Assembly (NCBI GenBank): GCA_037893225.1
Contig: JAZGUH010000255.1
Location: 62,001 to 126,000, forward strand
Direction: 5' to 3'
Length of the DNA stretch: 64,000 bases
From: Hippasteria phrygiana
Taxonomy: Eukaryota; Echinodermata; Asteroidea; Valvatida; Goniasteridae
A model generated the notes under the pieces. That model was not told the DNA's origin and ran no database searches. It worked only from the letters and a program-made list of their open reading frames with translations. Below are positions 36,154 through 48,087 of this stretch, piece by piece (the stretch's first letter is position 1; each line of letters begins with the position of its first letter). Position numbers and translations under genes: made by a program.

Positions 36154-36387
36154 GTGTGAAAATTACTGGATTTGGTCAATATACCATTCAATTATGAACA
36201 GGGAAAGGAGGGGCGTTCATCTGAAAATGTGGCAAACGTTAAGCAGCCACAATGCAGTAAACCGGAGAACGCACACAGAGTTCACGGGAAAAATGTTTTT
36301 GCGAGGTTGGAATTTTCTCGAAGAGTTCTAACGCTGTGAAGCTGGCGATGGTCTGAAATTGTTGCGCTAGATCTAAGCTACCCATAC

Positions 36388-38202
36388 GTGTGAAAATTAC
36401 TGGATTTGGTCAATATCCCATTCAATTATGAACAGGGAAAGGAGGGGCGTTCATCTGAAAATGTGGCAAACGTTAAGCAGTCACAATGCAGTAAACGGGA
36501 GAACGCACACAGAGTTCACGGGAAATAATGAGTTGCGAGGTTTGAATTTTCTCGAAGAGTTCTAACGCTGTGAAGCTGGCGATGGTCTCAAATTGTTGCG
36601 CTAGATCTAAGCTACCCATAAGTGTGAAAATTACTGGATTTGGTCAATATCCCATTAAATTATGAACAGGGAAAGGAGGGGCGTTCATCTGAAAATGTGG
36701 CAAACGTTAAGCAGTCACAATGAAGTAAACGGGAGAACGCACACAGAGTTTATGGGAAGAAATTTGTTGCGAGGTTTGAATTTTCTCGAAGAGTTCTCAC
36801 GCTGTGAAGCTGGAGATGATCTCAAATTGTTGCGCTAGATCTAAGCTACCCATACGTGTGAAAATTACTGGATTTGGTCAATATCCCATTCAATTATGAA
36901 CAGGGAAAGGAGGGGCGTTCATCTGAAAATGTGGCAAACGTTAAGCAGTCACAATGAAGTAAACGGGAGAACGCACACAGAGTTTATGGGAAGAAATTTG
37001 TTGCGAGGTTTGAATTTTCTCGAAGAGTTCTCACGCTGTGAAGCTGGAGATGGTCTCAAATTGTTGCGCTAGATCTAAGCTACCCATAAGTGTGAAAATT
37101 ACTGGATTTGGTCAATATACCATTCAATTATGAACAGGGAAAGGAGGGGCGTTCATCTGAAAATGTGGCAAACGTTAAGCAGTCACAATGCAGTAAACGG
37201 GAGAACGCACACAGAGTTCACGGGAAATAATTAGTTGCGAGGTTTGAATTTTCTCGAAGAGTTCTAACGCTGTGAAGCTGGAGATGGTCTCAAATTGTTG
37301 CGCTAGATCTAAGCTACCCATACGTGTACAAATTACTGGATTTGGTCAATATCCCATTCAATTATGAACAGGGAAAGGAGGGGCGTTCATCTGAAAATGT
37401 GGCAAACGTTAAGCAGTCACAATGCAGTAAACGGGAGAACGCACACAGAGTTCACGGGAAGAACTTTGTTGCGAGGTTTGAATTTTCTCGAAGAGTTCTC
37501 ACGCTATGAAGCTGGCGATGGTCTGAAATTGTTGCGCTAGATCTAAGCTACCCATACGTGTGAAAATTACTGGATTTGGTCAATATCCCATTCAATTATG
37601 AACAGGGAAAGGAGGGGCGTTCATCTGAAAATGTGGCAAACGTTAAGCAGTCACAATGCAGTAAACGGGAGAACGCACACAGAGTTCACGGGAAATAATT
37701 AGTTGCGAGGTTTGAATTTTCTCGAAGAGTTCTAACGCTGTGAAGCTGGCGATGGTCTCAAATTGTTGCGCTAGATCTAAGCTACCCATAAGTGTGAAAA
37801 TTACTGGATTTGGTCAATATCCCATTAAATTATGAACAGGGAAAGGAGGGGCGTTCATCTGAAAATGTGGCAAACGTTAAGCAGTCACAATGAAGTAAAC
37901 GGGAGAACGCACACAGAGTTTATGGGAAGAAATTTGTTGCGAGGTTTGAATTTTCTCGAAGAGTTCTAACGCTGTGAAGCTGGAGATGGTCTCAAATTGT
38001 TGCCCTAGATCTAAGCTACCCATGAGTGTGAAAATTACTGGATTTGGTCAATATACCATTCAATTATGAACAGGGAAAGGAGGGGCGTTCATCTGAAAAT
38101 GTGCCAAACGTTAAGCAGTCACAATGCAGTAAACGGGAGAACGCACACAGAGTTCACGGGAAATAATTAGTTGCGAGGTTTGAATTTTCTCGAAGAGTTC
38201 TC
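36388..38202 (+). repeat. Block duplication copy B (partner 31476-33290)
   Basis: Second copy of the 31476-33290 block, ending at the domain 2/3 junction. At 38202 it departs from its partner: TCACGCTATAAAGC here against TAACGCTGTGAAGC there. Because the partner tells what should have followed, the junction with domain 3 can be placed accurately. Confidence 0.85.
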
Positions 38203-38259
38203 ACGCTATAAAGCTGGCGATGGTCTCAAATTGTTGCGCTAGATCTAAGCTACCCATAC
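38026..38259 (+). repeat. Chimeric monomer at the domain 2/3 junction
   Basis: The left part (CATGAGTGTG context, TACCATT, AATGTGCCAAACG, AAATAATTAG) is domain 2 and matches the unit at 33114. The right part (CTCACGCTATAAAGCTGG) is domain 3. AAATAATTAG ends at 38170 and the first domain 3 base is 38202, so the switch lies within about 30 bp, inside or next to the heat shock element match (38181-38195). Confidence 0.82.
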
Positions 38260-39350
38260 GTGTGAAAATTACTGGATTTGGTCAATATCCCATTCGATTA
38301 TGAACAGGGAAAGGAGGGGCGTTCATCTGAAAATGTGGCAAACGTTAAGCAGTCACAATGCAGTAAACGGGAGAACGCAAACAGAGTTCACGGAAAGAAA
38401 TTTGTTGCGAGGTTTTAATTTTCTCGAAGAGTTCTAACGCTGTGAAGCTGGCGATGGTCTCAAATTGTTGCGCTAGATCTAAGCTACCCATACGTGTGAA
38501 AATTACCGGATTTGGTCAATATCCCATTCGATTATGAACAGGGAAAGGAGGGGCGTTCATCTGAAAATGTGGCAAACGTTAAGCAGTCACAATGCAGTAA
38601 ACGGGAGAACGCACACAGAGTTCACGGAAAGAAATTTGTTGCGAGGTTTGAATTTTCTCGAAGAGTTCTAACGCTGTGAAGCTGCCGATGGTCTCAAATT
38701 GTTGCGCTAGATCTAAGCTACCCATACGTGTGAAAATTGCTGGATTTGGTCAATATCCCATTACATTATGAACAGGGAAAGGAGGGGCGTTCATCTGAAA
38801 ATGTGGCAAACGTTAAGCAGCCACAATGCAGCAAACAGGGGAACGCACACAGAGTTCACGGGAAAAAATTTGTTGCGAGGTTTGAATTTTCTCGAAGAGT
38901 TCTAACGCTGTGAAGCTGGCGATGGTCTCAAATTGTTGCGCTAGATCTAAGCTACCCATACGTGTGAAAATTACTGGATTTGGTCAATATCCCATTCGAT
39001 TATGAACAGGGAAAGGAGGGGCGTTCATCTGAAAATGTGGCAAACGTTAAGCAGTCACAATGCAGTAAACGGAAGAACGCACACAGAGTTCACAGAAGGA
39101 AATTTGTTGCGAGGTTTGAATTTTCTCGAAGAGTTCTAACGCTGTGAAGCTGGCGTTGGTCTGAAATTGTTGCGCTATATCTAAGCTACCCATACGTGTA
39201 AAAATTACTGGATTTGGTCAATATACCATTCAATTATGAACAGGGAAAGGAGGGGCGTTCATCTGAACATTTGGCAAACGTTAAGCAGTCACAATGCAGT
39301 AAACGGGAGAACGCACACAGAGTTCATGGGAAAAAATTTGTTGCGAGGTT

Positions 39351-39383
39351 TGAATTTTCTCGAAGAGTTCTCACGCTATAAAG
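39351..39383 (+). promoter_or_regulatory. Heat shock element match followed by TATAAAG, representative of domain 3 e and g monomers
   Basis: TGAATTTTCTCGAAG (39351-39365) is followed after 11 bp by TATAAAG (39377-39383). Domains 1 and 2 have CTATGAAG or CTGTGAAG at this place; the change to CTATAAAG is found only from 38203 on, in about 31 units by my count. An upstream heat shock element close to a TATA box is the plan of classical insect heat shock promoters, but I see no clear initiator 25-30 bp downstream. The arrangement may be accidental. Confidence 0.25.
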
Positions 39384-39429
39384 CTGGCGATGGTCTCAAA
39401 TTGTTGCGCTAGATCTAAGCTACCCATAC

Positions 39430-40599
39430 GTGTGAAAATTGCTGGATTTGGTCAATATCCCATTCGATTATGAACAGGGAAAGGAGGGGCGTTCATCTGA
39501 AAATGTGGCAAACGTTAAGCAGTCACAATGCAGTAAACGGGAGAACGCACACAGAGTTCACGGAAAGAAATTTGTTGCGAGGTTTGAATTTTCTCGAAGA
39601 GTTCTAACGCTGTGAAGCTGCCGATGGTCTCAAATTGTTGCGCTAGATCTAAGCTACCCATACGTGTGAAACTTACTGGATTTGGTCAATATCCCATTAC
39701 ATTATGAACAGGGAAAGGAGGGGCGTTCATCTGAAAATGTGGCAAACGTTAAGCAGCCACAATGCAGCAAACAGGGGAACGCACACAGAGTTCACGGGAA
39801 AAAAATTGTTGCGAGGTTTGAATTTTCTCGAAGAGTTCTAACGCTGTGAAGCTGGCGATGGTCTCAAATTGTTGCGCTAGATCTAAGCTACCCATACGTG
39901 TGAAAATTACTGGATTTGGTCAATATCCCATTCAATTATGAACAGGGAAAGGAGGGGCGTTCATCTGAAAATGTGGCAAACGTTAAGCAGTCACAATGCA
40001 GTAAACGGAAGAACGCACACAGAGTTCACAGAAGGAAATTTGTTGCGAGGTTTGAATTTTCTCGAAGAGTTCTAACGCTGTGAAGCTGGCGTTGGTCTGA
40101 AATTGTTGCGCTATATCTAAGCTACCCATACGTGTAAAAATTACTGGATTTGGTCAATATACCATTCAATTATGAACAGGGAAAGGAGGGGCGTTCATCT
40201 GAACATTTGGCAAACGTTAAGCAGTCACAATGCAGTAAACGGGAGAACGCACACAGAGTTCATGGGAAAAAATTTGTTGCGAGGTTTGAATTTTCTCGAA
40301 GAGTTCTCACGCTATAAAGCTGGCGATGGTCTCAAATTGTTGCGCTAGATCTAAGCTACCCATACGTGTGAAAATTACTGGATTTGGTCAATATCCCATT
40401 CAATTATGAACAGGGAAAGGAGGGTCGTTCATCTGAAAATGTGGCAAACGTTAAGCAGTCACAATGCAGTAAAGGGAAGAACGCACACAGAGTTCACAGA
40501 AAGAAATTTGTTGCGAGGTTTGAATTTTCTCGAATAGTTCTAACGCTGTGAAGCTGGCGATGGTCTCAAATTGTTGCGCTAGATCTAAGCTACCCATAC
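39430..40599 (+). repeat. Domain 3 5-mer unit (b-c-d-e-f)
   Basis: Classes b (39430, TTGCTGG head), c (39664, with GAAACTTACTGG and CACGGGAAAAAAATTG), d, e and f follow in order. The next unit, 40600-41769, repeats the order over the same 1,170 bp. No g unit lies between them. Confidence 0.78.
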
Positions 40600-41769
40600 G
40601 TGTGAAAATTACCGGATTTGGTCAATATCCCATTCGATTATGAACAGGGAAAGGAGGGGCGTTCATCTGAAAATGTGGCAAACGTTAAGCAGTCACAATG
40701 CAGTAAACGGGAGAACGCACACAGAGTTCACGGAAAGAAATTTGTTGCGAGGTTTGAATTTTCTCGAAGAGTTCTAACGCTGTGAAGCTGCCGATGGTCT
40801 CAAATTGTTGCGCTAGATCTAAGCTACCCATACGTGTGAAAATTGCTGGATTTGGTCAATATCCCATTACATTATGAACAGGGAAAGGAGGGGCGTTCAT
40901 CTGAAAATGTGGCAAACGTTAAGCAGCCACAATGCAGCAAACAGGGGAACGCACACAGAGTTCACGGGAAAAAATTTGTTGCGAGGTTTGAATTTTCTCG
41001 AAGAGTTCTAACGCTGTGAAGCTGGCGATGGTCTCAAATTGTTGCGCTAGATCTAAGCTACCCATACGTGTGAAAATTACTGGATTTGGTCAATATCCCA
41101 TTCGATTATGAACAGGGAAAGGAGGGGCGTTCATCTGAAAATGTGGCAAACGTTAAGCAGTCACAATGCAGTAAACGGAAGAACGCACACAGAGTTCACA
41201 GAAGGAAATTTGTTGCGAGGTTTGAATTTTCTCGAAGAGTTCTAACGCTGTGAAGCTGGCGTTGGTCTGAAATTGTTGCGCTATATCTAAGCTACCCATA
41301 CGTGTAAAAATTACTGGATTTGGTCAATATACCATTCAATTATGAACAGGGAAAGGAGGGGCGTTCATCTGAACATTTGGCAAACGTTAAGCAGTCACAA
41401 TGCAGTAAACGGGAGAACGCACACAGAGTTCATGGGAAAAAATTTGTTGCGAGGTTTGAATTTTCTCGAAGAGTTCTCACGCTATAAAGCTGGCGATGGT
41501 CTCAAATTGTTGCGCTAGATCTAAGCTACCCATACGTGTGAAAATTACTGGATTTGGTCAATATCCCATTCAATTATGAACAGGGAAAGGAGGGTCGTTC
41601 ATCTGAAAATGTGGCAAACGTTAAGCAGTCACAATGCAGTAAAGGGAAGAACGCACACAGAGTTCACAGAAAGACATTTGTTGCGAGGTTTGAATTTTCT
41701 CGAATAGTTCTAACGCTGTGAAGCTGGCGATGGTCTCAAATTGTTGCGCTAGATCTAAGCTACCCATAC
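40600..41769 (+). repeat. Domain 3 5-mer unit (b-c-d-e-f), second copy
   Basis: Same class order as 39430-40599. The b unit has the ACCGG head and the f unit has AAAGACATTTG, a marker shared with later f units at 43174, 44578 and 60257. Confidence 0.78.
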
Positions 41770-43407
41770 GTGTGAAAATTACCGGATTTGGTCAATATCC
41801 CATTCGATTATGAACAGGGAAAGGAGGGGCGTTCATCTGAACATTTGGCAAACGTTAAGCAGTCACAATGCAGTAAACGGGAGAACGCACACAGAGTTCA
41901 TGGGAAAAAATTTGTTGCGAGGTTTGAATTTTCTCGAAGAGTTCTCACGCTATAAAGCTGGCGATGGTCTCAAATTGTTGCGCTAGATCTAAGCTACCCA
42001 TACGTGTGAAAATTACTGGATTTGGTCAATATCCCATTCGATTATGAACAGGGAAAGGAGGGGCGTTCATCTGAAAATGTGGCAAACGTTAAGCAGTCAC
42101 AATGCAGTAAACGGGAGAACGCAAACAGAGTTCACGGAAAGAAATTTGTTGCGAGGTTTTAATTTTCTCGAAGAGTTCTAACGCTGTGAAGCTGGCGATG
42201 GTCTCAAATTGTTGCGCTAGATCTAAGCTACCCATACGTGTGAAAATTACCGGATTTGGTCAATATCCCATTCGATTATGAACAGGGAAAGGAGGGGCGT
42301 TCATCTGAAAATGTGGCAAACGTTAAGCAGTCACAATGCAGTAAACGGGAGAACGCACACAGAGTTCACGGAAAGAAATTTGTTGCGAGGTTTGAATTTT
42401 CTCGAAGAGTTCTAACGCTGTGAAGCTGCCGATGGTCTCAAATTGTTGCGCTAGATCTAAGCTACCCATACGTGTGAAAATTGCTGGATTTGGTCAATAT
42501 CCCATTACATTATGAACAGGGAAAGGAGGGGCGTTCATCTGAAAATGTGGCAAACGTTAAGCAGCCACAATGCAGCAAACAGGGGAACGCACACAGAGTT
42601 CACGGGAAAAAATTTGTTGCGAGGTTTGAATTTTCTCGAAGAGTTCTAACGCTGTGAAGCCGGCGATGGTCTCAAATTGTTGCGCTAGATCTAAGCTACC
42701 CATACGTGTGAAAATTACTGGATTTGGTCAATATCCCATTCGATTATGAACAGGGAAAGGAGGGGCGTTCATCTGAAAATGTGGCAAACGTTAAGCAGTC
42801 ACAATGCAGTAAACGGAAGAACGCACACAGAGTTCACAGAAGGAAATTTGTTGCGAGGTTTGAATTTTCTCGAAGAGTTCTAACGCTGTGAAGCTGGCGT
42901 TGGTCTGAAATTGTTGCGCTATATCTAAGCTACCCATACGTGTAAAAATTACTGGATTTGGTCAATATACCATTCAATTATGAACAGGGAAAGGAGGGGC
43001 GTTCATCTGAACATTTGGCAAACGTTAAGCAGTCACAATGCAGTAAACGGGAGAACGCACACAGAGTTCATGGGAAAAAATTTGTTGCGAGGTTTGAATT
43101 TTCTCGAAGAGTTCTCACGCTATAAAGCTGGCGATGGTCTCAAATTGTTGCGCTAGATCTAAGCTACCCATACGTGTGAAAATTACTGGATTTGGTCAAT
43201 ATCCCATTCAATTATGAACAGGGAAAGGAGGGTCGTTCATCTGAAAATGTGGCAAACGTTAAGCAGTCACAATGCAGTAAAGGGAAGAACGCACACAGAG
43301 TTCACAGAAAGACATTTGTTGCGAGGTTTGAATTTTCTCGAATAGTTCTAACGCTGTGAAGCTGGCGATGGTCTCAAATTGTTGCGCTAGATCTAAGCTA
43401 CCCATAC
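41770..43407 (+). repeat. Domain 3 7-mer unit (g-a-b-c-d-e-f), 1,638 bp
   Basis: The one place where both class a (42004) and class b (42238) follow g in this part of the array. The c unit at 42472 has AAGCCGGCGATGG, a marker shared only with the c unit at 43876, exactly 1,404 bp later. That links this copy and the next as recent duplicates despite their different length. Confidence 0.78.
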
Positions 43408-44811
43408 GTGTGAAAATTACCGGATTTGGTCAATATCCCATTCGATTATGAACAGGGAAAGGAGGGGCGTTCATCTGAACATTTGGCAAACGTTAAGCAG
43501 TCACAATGCAGTAAACGGGAGAACGCACACAGAGTTCATGGGAAAAAATTTGTTGCGAGGTTTGAATTTTCTCGAAGAGTTCTCACGCTATAAAGCTGGC
43601 GATGGTCTCAAATTGTTGCGCTAGATCTAAGCTACCCATACGTGTGAAAATTACTGGATTTGGTCAATATCCCATTCGATTATGAACAGGGAAAGGAGGG
43701 GCGTTCATCTGAAAATGTGGCAAACGTTAAGCAGTCACAATGCAGTAAACGGGAGAACGCACACAGAGTTCACGGAAAGAAATTTGTTGCGAGGTTTGAA
43801 TTTTCTCGAAGAGTTCTAACGCTGTGAAGCTGCCGATGGTCTCAAATTGTTGCGCTAGATCTAAGCTACCCATACGTGTGAAAATTGCTGGATTTGGTCA
43901 ATATCCCATTACATTATGAACAGGGAAAGGAGGGGCGTTCATCTGAAAATGTGGCAAACGTTAAGCAGCCACAATGCAGCAAACAGGGGAACGCACACAG
44001 AGTTCACGGGAAAAAATTTGTTGCGAGGTTTGAATTTTCTCGAAGAGTTCTAACGCTGTGAAGCCGGCGATGGTCTCAAATTGTTGCGCTAGATCTAAGC
44101 TACCCATACGTGTGAAAATTACTGGATTTGGTCAATATCCCATTCGATTATGAACAGGGAAAGGAGGGGCGTTCATCTGAAAATGTGGCAAACGTTAAGC
44201 AGTCACAATGCAGTAAACGGAAGAACGCACACAGAGTTCACAGAAGGAAATTTGTTGCGAGGTTTGAATTTTCTCGAAGAGTTCTAACGCTGTGAAGCTG
44301 GCGTTGGTCTGAAATTGTTGCGCTATATCTAAGCTACCCATACGTGTAAAAATTACTGGATTTGGTCAATATACCATTCAATTATGAACAGGGAAAGGAG
44401 GGGCGTTCATCTGAACATTTGGCAAACGTTAAGCAGTCACAATGCAGTAAACGGGAGAACGCACACAGAGTTCATGGGAAAAAATTTGTTGCGAGGTTTG
44501 AATTTTCTCGAAGAGTTCTCACGCTATAAAGCTGGCGATGGTCTCAAATTGTTGCGCTAGATCTAAGCTACCCATACGTGTGAAAATTACTGGATTTGGT
44601 CAATATCCCATTCAATTATGAACAGGGAAAGGAGGGTCGTTCATCTGAAAATGTGGCAAACGTTAAGCAGTCACAATGCAGTAAAGGGAAGAACGCACAC
44701 AGAGTTCACAGAAAGACATTTGTTGCGAGGTTTGAATTTTCTCGAATAGTTCTAACGCTGTGAAGCTGGCGATGGTCTCAAATTGTTGCGCTAGATCTAA
44801 GCTACCCATAC
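43408..44811 (+). repeat. Domain 3 6-mer unit (g-b-c-d-e-f), 1,404 bp
   Basis: Regular 6-mer. Compared with the 7-mer on its left it lacks class a. Shared markers AAGCCGGCG in c (43876) and AAAGACATTTG in f (44578) lie exactly 1,404 bp after their counterparts. Confidence 0.8.
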
Positions 44812-47800
44812 GTGTGAAAATTACCGGATTTGGTCAATATCCCATTCGATTATGAACAGGGAAAGGAGGGGCGTTCATCTGAACATTTGGCAAACGTTAA
44901 GCAGTCACAATGCAGTAAACGGGAGAACGCACACAGAGTTCATGGGAAAAAATTTGTTGCGAGGTTTGAATTTTCTCGAAGAGTTCTCACGCTATAAAGC
45001 TGGCGATGGTCTCAAATTGTTGCGCTAGATCTAAGCTACCCATACGTGTGAAAATTACTGGATTTGGTCAATATCCCATTCGATTATGAACAGGGAAAGG
45101 AGGGGCGTTCATCTGAAAATGTGGCAAACGTTAAGCAGTCACAATGCAGTAAACGGGAGAACGCAAACAGAGTTCACGGAAAGAAATTTGTTGCGAGGTT
45201 TTAATTTTCTCGAAGAGTTCTAACGCTGTGAAGCTGCCGATGGTCTGAAATTGTTGCGCTAGATCTAAGCTACCCATACGTGTGAAAATTGCTGGATTTG
45301 GTCAATATCCCATTACATTATGAACAGGGAAAGGAGGGGCGTTCATCTGAAAATGTGGCAAACGTTAAGCAGCCACAATGCAGCAAACAGGGGAACGCAC
45401 ACAGAGTTCACGGGAAAAAATTTGTTGCGAGGTTTGAATTTTCTCGAAGAGTTCTAACGCTGTGAAGCTGGCGATGGTCTCAAATTGTTGCGCTAGATCT
45501 AAGCTACCCATACGTGTGAAAATTACTGGATTTGGTCAATATCCCATTCAATTATGAACAGGGAAAGGAGGGGCGTTCATCTGAAAATGTGGCAAACGTT
45601 AAGCAGTCACAATGCAGTAAACGGGAGAACGCACACAGAGTTCACGGGAAAAAATTTGTTGCGAGGTTTGAATTTTCTCGAAGAGTTCTAACGCTGTGAA
45701 GCTCGCGATGGTCTCAAATTGTTGCGCTAGATCTAAGCTACCCATACGTGTGAAAATTACTGGATTTGGTCAATATCCCATTCAATTATGAACAGGGAAA
45801 GGAGGGGCGTTCATCTGAAAATGTGGCAAACGTTAAGCAGTCACAATGCAGTAAACGGAAAAACGCACACAGAGTTCACAGAAGGAAATTTGTTGCGAGG
45901 TTTGAATTTTCTCGAAGAGTTCTAACGCTGTGAAGCTGGCGTTGGTCTGAAATTGTTGCGCTATATCTAAGCTACCCATACGTGTAAAATTTACTGGATT
46001 TGGTCAATATACCATTCAATTATGAACAGGGAAAGGAGGGGCGTTCATCTGAACATTTGGCAAACGTTAAGCAGTCACAATGCAGTAAACGGGAGAACGC
46101 ACACAGAGTTCAGGGGAAAAAATTTGTTGCGAGGTTTGAATTTTCTCGAAGAGTTCTCAGGCTATAAAGCTGGCGATGGTCTCAAATTGTTGCGCTAGAT
46201 CTAAGCTACCCATACGTGTGAAAATTACTGGATTTGGTCAATATCCCATTCAATTATGAACAGGGAAAGGAGGGTCGTTCATCTGAAAATGTGGCAAACG
46301 TTAAGCAGTCACAATGCAGTAAACGGGAGAACGCACACAGAGTTCACGGAAAGAAATTTGTTGCGAGGTTTGAATTTTCTCGAAGAGTTCTAACGCTGTG
46401 AAGCTGCCGATGGTCTCAAATTGTTGCGCTAGATCTAAGCTACCCATACGTGTGAAAATTGCTGGATTTGGTCAATATCCCATTACATTATGAACAGGGA
46501 AAGGAGGGGCGTTCATCTGAAAATGTGGCAAACGTTAAGCAGCCACAATGCAGCAAACAGGGGAACGCACACAGAGTTCACGGGAAAAAATTTGTTGCGA
46601 GGTTTGAATTTTCTCGAAGAGTTCTAACGCTGCGAAGCTCGCGATGGTCTCAAATTGTTGCGCTAGATCTAAGCTACCCATACGTGTGAAAATTACTGGA
46701 TTTGGTCAATATCCCATTCAATTATGAACAGGGAAAGGAGGGTCGTTCATCTGAAAATGTGGCAAACGTTAAGCAGTCACAATGCAGTAAACGGAAGAAC
46801 GCACACAGAGTTCACAGAAGGAAATTTGTTGCGAGGTTTGAATTTTCTCGAATAGTTCTAACGCTGTGAAGCTGGCGATGGTCTCAAATTGTTGCGCTAG
46901 ATCTAAGCTACCCATACGTGTGAAAATTACCGGATTTGGTCAATATCCCAATCGATTATGAACAGGGAAAGGAGGGGCGTTCATCTGAACATTTGGCAAA
47001 CGTTAAGCAGTCACAATGCAGTAAACGGGAGAACGCACACAGAGTTCATGGGAAAATATTTGTTGCGAGGTTTGAATTTTCTCGAAGAGTTCTCACGCTA
47101 TAAAGCTGGCGATGGTCTCAAATTGTTGCGCTAGATCTAAGCTACCCATACGTGTGAAAATTGCTGGATTTGGTCAATATCCCATTCGATTATGAACAGG
47201 GAAAGGAGGGTCGTTCATCTAAAAATGTGGCAAACGTTAAGCAGTCACAATGCAGTAAAGGGAAGAACGCACACAGAGTTCACAGAAAGAAATTTGTTGC
47301 GAGGTTTGAATTTTCTCGAATAGTTCTAACGCTGTGAAGCTGGCGATGGTCTCAAATTGTTGCGCTAGATCTAAGCTACCCATACGTGTGAAAATTACCG
47401 GATTTGGTCAATATCCCATTCGATTATGAACAGGGAAAGGAGGGGCGTTCATCTGAACATTTGGCAAACGTTAAGCAGTCACAATGCAGTAAACGGGAGA
47501 ACGCACACAGAGTTCATGGGAAACAATTTGTTGCGAGGTTTGAATTTTCTCGAAGAGTTCTCACGCTATAAAGCTGGCGATGGTCTCAAATTGTTGCGCT
47601 AGATCTAAGCTACCCATACGTGTGAAAATTGCTGGATTTGGTCAATATCCCATTCGATTATGAACAGGGAAAGGAGGGGCGTTCATCTGAAAATGTGGCA
47701 AACGTTAAGTAGTCACAATGCAGTAAACGGGAGAACGCACACAGAGTTCACGGAAAGAAATTTGTTGCGAGGTTTGAATTTTCTCGAAGAGTTCTAACGC

Positions 47801-48087
47801 TGTGAAGCTGCCGATGGTCTCAAATTGTTGCGCTAGATCTAAGCTACCCATACGTGTGAAAATTGCTGGATTTGGTCAATATCCCATTACATTATGAACA
47901 GGGAAAGGAGGGGCGTTCATCTGAAAATGTGGCAAACGTTAAGCAGCCACAATGCAGCAAACAGGGGAACGCACACAGAGTTCACGGGAAAAAATTTGTT
48001 GCGAGGTTTGAATTTTCTCGAAGAGTTCTAACGCTGTGAAGCTGGCGATGGTCTCAAATTGTTGCGCTAGATCTAAGCTACCCATAC
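44812..48087 (+). repeat. Irregular segment of domain 3 with several chimeric monomers
   Basis: The class order is broken: g, a, c, a CTCGCG unit (45514), d (CGGAAAAACG), e (CAGGGGAAAAAATTT), an f/b chimera (46216), c with CTGCGAAGCTCGCG (46450), an f/d chimera (46684), g with AAAATATTTG (46918), an f variant with a TTGCTGG/CATTCGATT head (47152), g, b and c. Two other regions resemble it: 50428-53002 and 60491-62830. The CTGCGAAG change in the 46450 unit removes a stop and yields a 76-codon incidental frame (46459-46689). Confidence 0.7.

Larger units (their letters stand above)
34518..36387 (+). repeat. Off-pattern segment inserted in the domain 2 HOR
   Basis: Between the 13-mer-like order on the left and the AATAATGAG unit at 36388 lie eight units with domain 1 like markers: three CAGCCAC/AAACCGG/AAAATGTTTTTG units (34518, 35687 and 36154), the two 233-bp units, an AACGTCAAGC/AAGACATTTG unit (34985), and a CTACTCATAC/TTGCTGG unit at 35219 with TTTATCTG and TCTCCAAGAG. 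The content resembles domain 1 and the mixed zone more than the surrounding domain 2, and it is partly duplicated in 5-mer steps. Confidence 0.65.
22116..38202 (+). repeat. Satellite domain 2 (13-mer HOR family)
   Basis: Diagnostic variants are CCCATAAGTGTG heads, CCCATTAAATT, AATGAAGTAAACGG with TTTATGGGAAGAAATTTG, CTGGAGATGG, and frequent CACGGGAAATAATTAG units. A four-unit motif recurs: [GTGTACAAATT, AAGAACTTTG], [GTGTGAA, AAATAATTAG], [AAGTGTG, CATTAAATT or CATTCAATT, AAGTAAAC], and a fourth unit, mostly [AAGTGTG, TACCATT, AAATAATTAG]. A five-unit form adds a GCTGTATTTGG/CACAGGAAG unit. These combine into a 13-mer of 3,042 bp. The right edge is a sharp switch inside the unit 38026-38259. 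Confidence 0.85.

Noticed and set aside
38260..38493. CENP-B box in the domain 3 ATTCGATTATGAACAGGG segment
   Set aside because: The essential pattern TTCG-N4-A-N2-CGGG is not met: the A at the required place is T and the CGGG is absent. I found no match on the other strand either.
46459..46689. 76-codon frame (copy at 51139) as a small gene
   Set aside because: It starts at TTG and is made by CTGTGAAG changing to CTGCGAAG in two duplicated units. No support as a coding sequence.
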